Part shown: piece by piece, positions 63,843-64,000 of the stretch
Numbering within the stretch: the stretch's first letter is position 1
Layout: the number at the start of each line of letters is the position of its first letter
Source: an uncultured Pelagibacteraceae bacterium
GTDB taxonomy: Bacteria; Pseudomonadota; Alphaproteobacteria; Pelagibacterales; Pelagibacteraceae
Assembly (NCBI GenBank): GCA_902605645.1
Contig: CACLDE010000001.1
Span: forward strand, 1 to 64,000
Direction of reading: 5' to 3'
Length of the DNA: 64,000 nucleotides
Made by a program: the position numbers and the translations under genes
Notes under the pieces: generated by a model
Databases searched by the model: none
What the model saw: only the letters and a program-made list of their open reading frames with translations
What the model was told of the DNA's origin: nothing

Positions 63843-64000
63843 ATGAGGCTTAAAGTACATTTAATTATTTTTATATATTGGTTTGAAACATTATTGTTTG
63901 CGGCTGAGGCGGGAATGCCTCAGCTGGACCCTAAATATTGGTTTTCACAATCATTTTGGTTAATTTTAATTTTTTTGTTGCTTTATCTATTAATATCAAA
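63843..64000 (+). CDS. atpF': ATP synthase F0 subunit b' (5' part only)
   Basis: The frame opens with ATG at 63843 and stays open to the window end (about 52 codons). The translation contains AAEAGMPQLDPKYWFSQSFW followed by a hydrophobic stretch (LILIFLLLYLLIS), matching the N-terminus and membrane helix of subunit b', the second peripheral-stalk subunit in alphaproteobacteria. It follows atpE by 8 bases in the usual order. Too short for the ORF track because of the window edge. Confidence 0.9.
   Translation, partial: MRLKVHLIIFIYWFETLLFAAEAGMPQLDPKYWFSQSFWLILIFLLLYLLIS

Noticed and set aside
1-64000. CRISPR arrays, insertion sequences, prophage, attachment sites, toxin-antitoxin pairs, replication origin
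   Set aside because: I saw no regularly spaced repeats, transposase or integrase motifs, terminal inverted repeats, or origin-like DnaA box clusters in the sequence.

Overview
The window looks like a stretch of a streamlined, very AT-rich alphaproteobacterial chromosome, most likely from the SAR11/Pelagibacterales group or a close relative. That placement is inference from composition, extreme gene packing and alphaproteobacterial gene sets and neighbourhoods: carA/yqeY/dnaG/rpoD, a mutY/dciA/dsbA/smc block, petP-petR, folM-folB, CcrM, and an atpI-atpB-atpE-atpF' operon start. Nearly every base is coding. Genes overlap by ATGA or TAATG junctions, four convergent pairs share nested stop codons, and two divergent pairs have touching or overlapping start codons. 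I see no insertion sequence, prophage, CRISPR array or island-like composition change. All genes are housekeeping or conserved accessory types.

Layout. (1) 1-14.5 kb, minus strand: a dcw (division and cell wall) cluster read mraZ-ftsZ-rsmH-ftsL-ftsI-murE/murF-mraY-murD-ftsW-murG-murC-murB, with murB cut by the window edge. ftsZ sits right after mraZ instead of at the far end, murE and murF are one ORF, and three TGGGA repeats with 10-bp periodicity (MraZ boxes) lie upstream of mraZ. (2) 14.6-17.3 kb: RNase P RNA, an AmpD-like amidase, mlaA and mlaC, and a CAU-anticodon tRNA that looks like tRNA-Ile2. (3) 17.3-26 kb: rpoD, dnaG and yqeY on minus, then carAB on plus. (4) 26-37.4 kb: a 2OG-Fe(II) oxygenase overlapping an ELM1-family gene, trxB, a divergent ADP-ribosylglycohydrolase homologue, an aspartate-type aminotransferase, uvrB-folM-folB-uvrC-pgsA, and ilvE. 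(5) 37.4-46.2 kb: petP-petR-histidine kinase, a UbiK-like gene, lgt-midA-pgeF, and prs-rplY-pth-ychF. (6) 46.2-48.8 kb: the cytochrome bc1 operon petABC on minus. (7) 48.8-55.8 kb: trmL-hemF-greA, then on minus a TPR protein, ispE, tRNA-Gln and cca, then a family 4-like uracil-DNA glycosylase and rnhB. (8) 55.8-64 kb: ccrM, an FAD monooxygenase, mutY, dciA-like, dsbA, a strikingly short smc, and the start of the F0 ATP synthase operon (atpI, atpB, atpE, partial atpF').

Functionally the window joins cell-wall synthesis and division, chromosome maintenance (SMC, DnaG, DciA-like, CcrM, UvrB/C, MutY, UDG, RNase HII), respiration (bc1 with its probable PetP/PetR regulators, and ATP synthase) and RNA biology (RNase P, CCA-adding enzyme, TrmL, Pth).

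The strongest leads are: the 811-residue SMC with no recognisable hinge; tRNA-Gln ending 5 nt before the start codon of cca; ftsZ moved to the front of the dcw cluster; metal or cluster ligand replacement in DnaG, UDG and the ADP-ribosylglycohydrolase homologue; paired GANTC sites before ccrM; and systematic sharing of start and stop codons between opposing genes. None of these amounts to a demonstrated new system. No gene-free stretch exceeds 300 bases except the rnpB locus.
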